This document shows, one piece after another, positions 13,883 to 14,290 of a stretch of DNA of 14,290 bases (its first letter is position 1; every line of letters starts with the position of its first letter). The stretch is from JACNLN01 sp964626495 (GTDB lineage: Bacteria > Fidelibacterota > Marinisomatia > Marinisomatales > CAZVFT01). Where the stretch lies: the NCBI GenBank assembly GCA_964626495.1, contig CAZVFT010000065.1, forward strand, positions 1-14,290, given 5' to 3'. Below the pieces are notes generated by a model, which saw only the letters and a list, made by a program, of their open reading frames with translations, ran no database searches and was not told the origin of the DNA. Made by a program: the position numbers and the translations under genes.

Positions 13883-14290
13883 ATGAGTCAAAATTTATAT
13901 ACGAAGTATTTTACCGTCTCCTGGCAGGAGTTGCATCGTGATGCTAAGGCTCTCGCTTGGAAGTTATTATCAGAAGGTCCCTGGGAAGGGATCATCACCA
14001 TTACTCGAGGAGGACTTGTTCCCGCCGCAATCATTTCCCGCGAACTGGATCTCCGTTTGGTGGATACTATTTGTGTTTCCAGCTATGACCACAAGAACCG
14101 TGGTGATATTAAGGTGTTAAAGTCAATAGAGGGCGATGGAGAAGGATTCCTCCTTATTGATGACTTGGTTGATACGGGTGCTACAGCAAGAGCAGCAAAA
14201 GAGATTTTGCCTCAATCACATTTTGCTACAGTGTATGTAAAACCAGACGGACGACCCTTAGTCGATACGTTTATTACAGAAGTAAGCTAG
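13883..14290 (+). pseudogene. gpt: Xanthine-guanine phosphoribosyltransferase, ended early by TAG
   Basis: This purine-salvage enzyme joins xanthine or guanine to PRPP, giving XMP or GMP. The 135 residues follow E. coli Gpt (152 residues) throughout with an offset of five: RGGLVPAAI (42-50), SSYDHKNRGDIKVLK (66-80), GDGEGF, the PRPP loop LLIDDLVDTGATA (90-102), and K120 in VKPDGRPLVD, equal to the purine-contacting Lys115. The frame stops with TAG at 14288-14290, exactly where E. coli has Gln131 of PQDTWIEQPWD. The lost tail includes Trp134, which stacks on the purine, so the product as written should be inactive. A single C-to-T change (CAG to TAG) explains it. The window ends here, so downstream sequence cannot be checked. 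The gene follows xdhD by 3 nt and would consume xanthine made or released by that enzyme. Confidence 0.85.

Noticed and set aside
1..14290. Reassignment of TAG to glutamine as a global code change
   Set aside because: Only gpt shows TAG at a Gln position; at least the cupin frame ends naturally with TAG, and the other genes end with TAA or TGA without telling evidence.
1..14290. CRISPR array, tRNA or rRNA genes
   Set aside because: No regularly spaced repeats of CRISPR size and no tRNA- or rRNA-like segments were seen; the repeats present are short tandem heptamers and palindromes.

Overview
The window has two unlike halves, split at about position 4043. The left half (1-4049) looks like the start of a decayed integron or gene-cassette array. 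Five unrelated genes all lie on the minus strand: a flavin reductase fragment, a cupin, a prenyltransferase-like toroid protein, a GNAT-YoaP acetyltransferase and a frameshifted nitroreductase. Each is preceded, 21-38 nt before its start codon, by a variant of the same short motif (TTAGGCG-like on the minus strand, at 161-168, 789-796, 1663-1670, 2511-2518 and 3578-3585). At least two junctions hold imperfect palindromes of attC type. To the right is a gene-free block of four strong hairpins, then a plus-strand tyrosine recombinase cut off after 79 residues. An integrase divergent from a one-way cassette array is the standard integron layout.

The right half (4043-14290) reads entirely on the plus strand and is a molybdenum-hydroxylase/purine cluster. 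It holds ygfK (Fe-S flavoprotein reductase), an unrelated AAA/DUF4143 ATPase, an 8-oxoguanine deaminase-like amidohydrolase, a YgfM-like FAD subunit, a [2Fe-2S] subunit, a small zinc-ribbon protein, an XdhD-like molybdopterin subunit and a gpt-type xanthine phosphoribosyltransferase. From the deaminase onward the genes overlap or nearly touch, so they are very likely one operon. YgfK, YgfM and XdhD relatives occur together in the E. coli region linked to anaerobic urate metabolism.

Read together, the genes suggest a route 8-oxoguanine -> urate (deaminase) <-> xanthine (YgfM/Fe-S/XdhD hydroxylase with YgfK supplying or removing electrons) -> XMP (Gpt). This pathway is inferred; its direction cannot be read from DNA. 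The gpt frame ends in TAG where homologues carry a Gln codon, removing the purine-binding tail.

The organism is probably an anaerobic or facultative bacterium with a fairly AT-rich genome. The phylum is uncertain. Most host operon genes lack a clear Shine-Dalgarno sequence, while the cassette genes carry good ones, which would fit a Bacteroidota/FCB-like host that acquired cassettes, but this is weak evidence. No tRNA, rRNA, CRISPR array or complete insertion sequence was seen.
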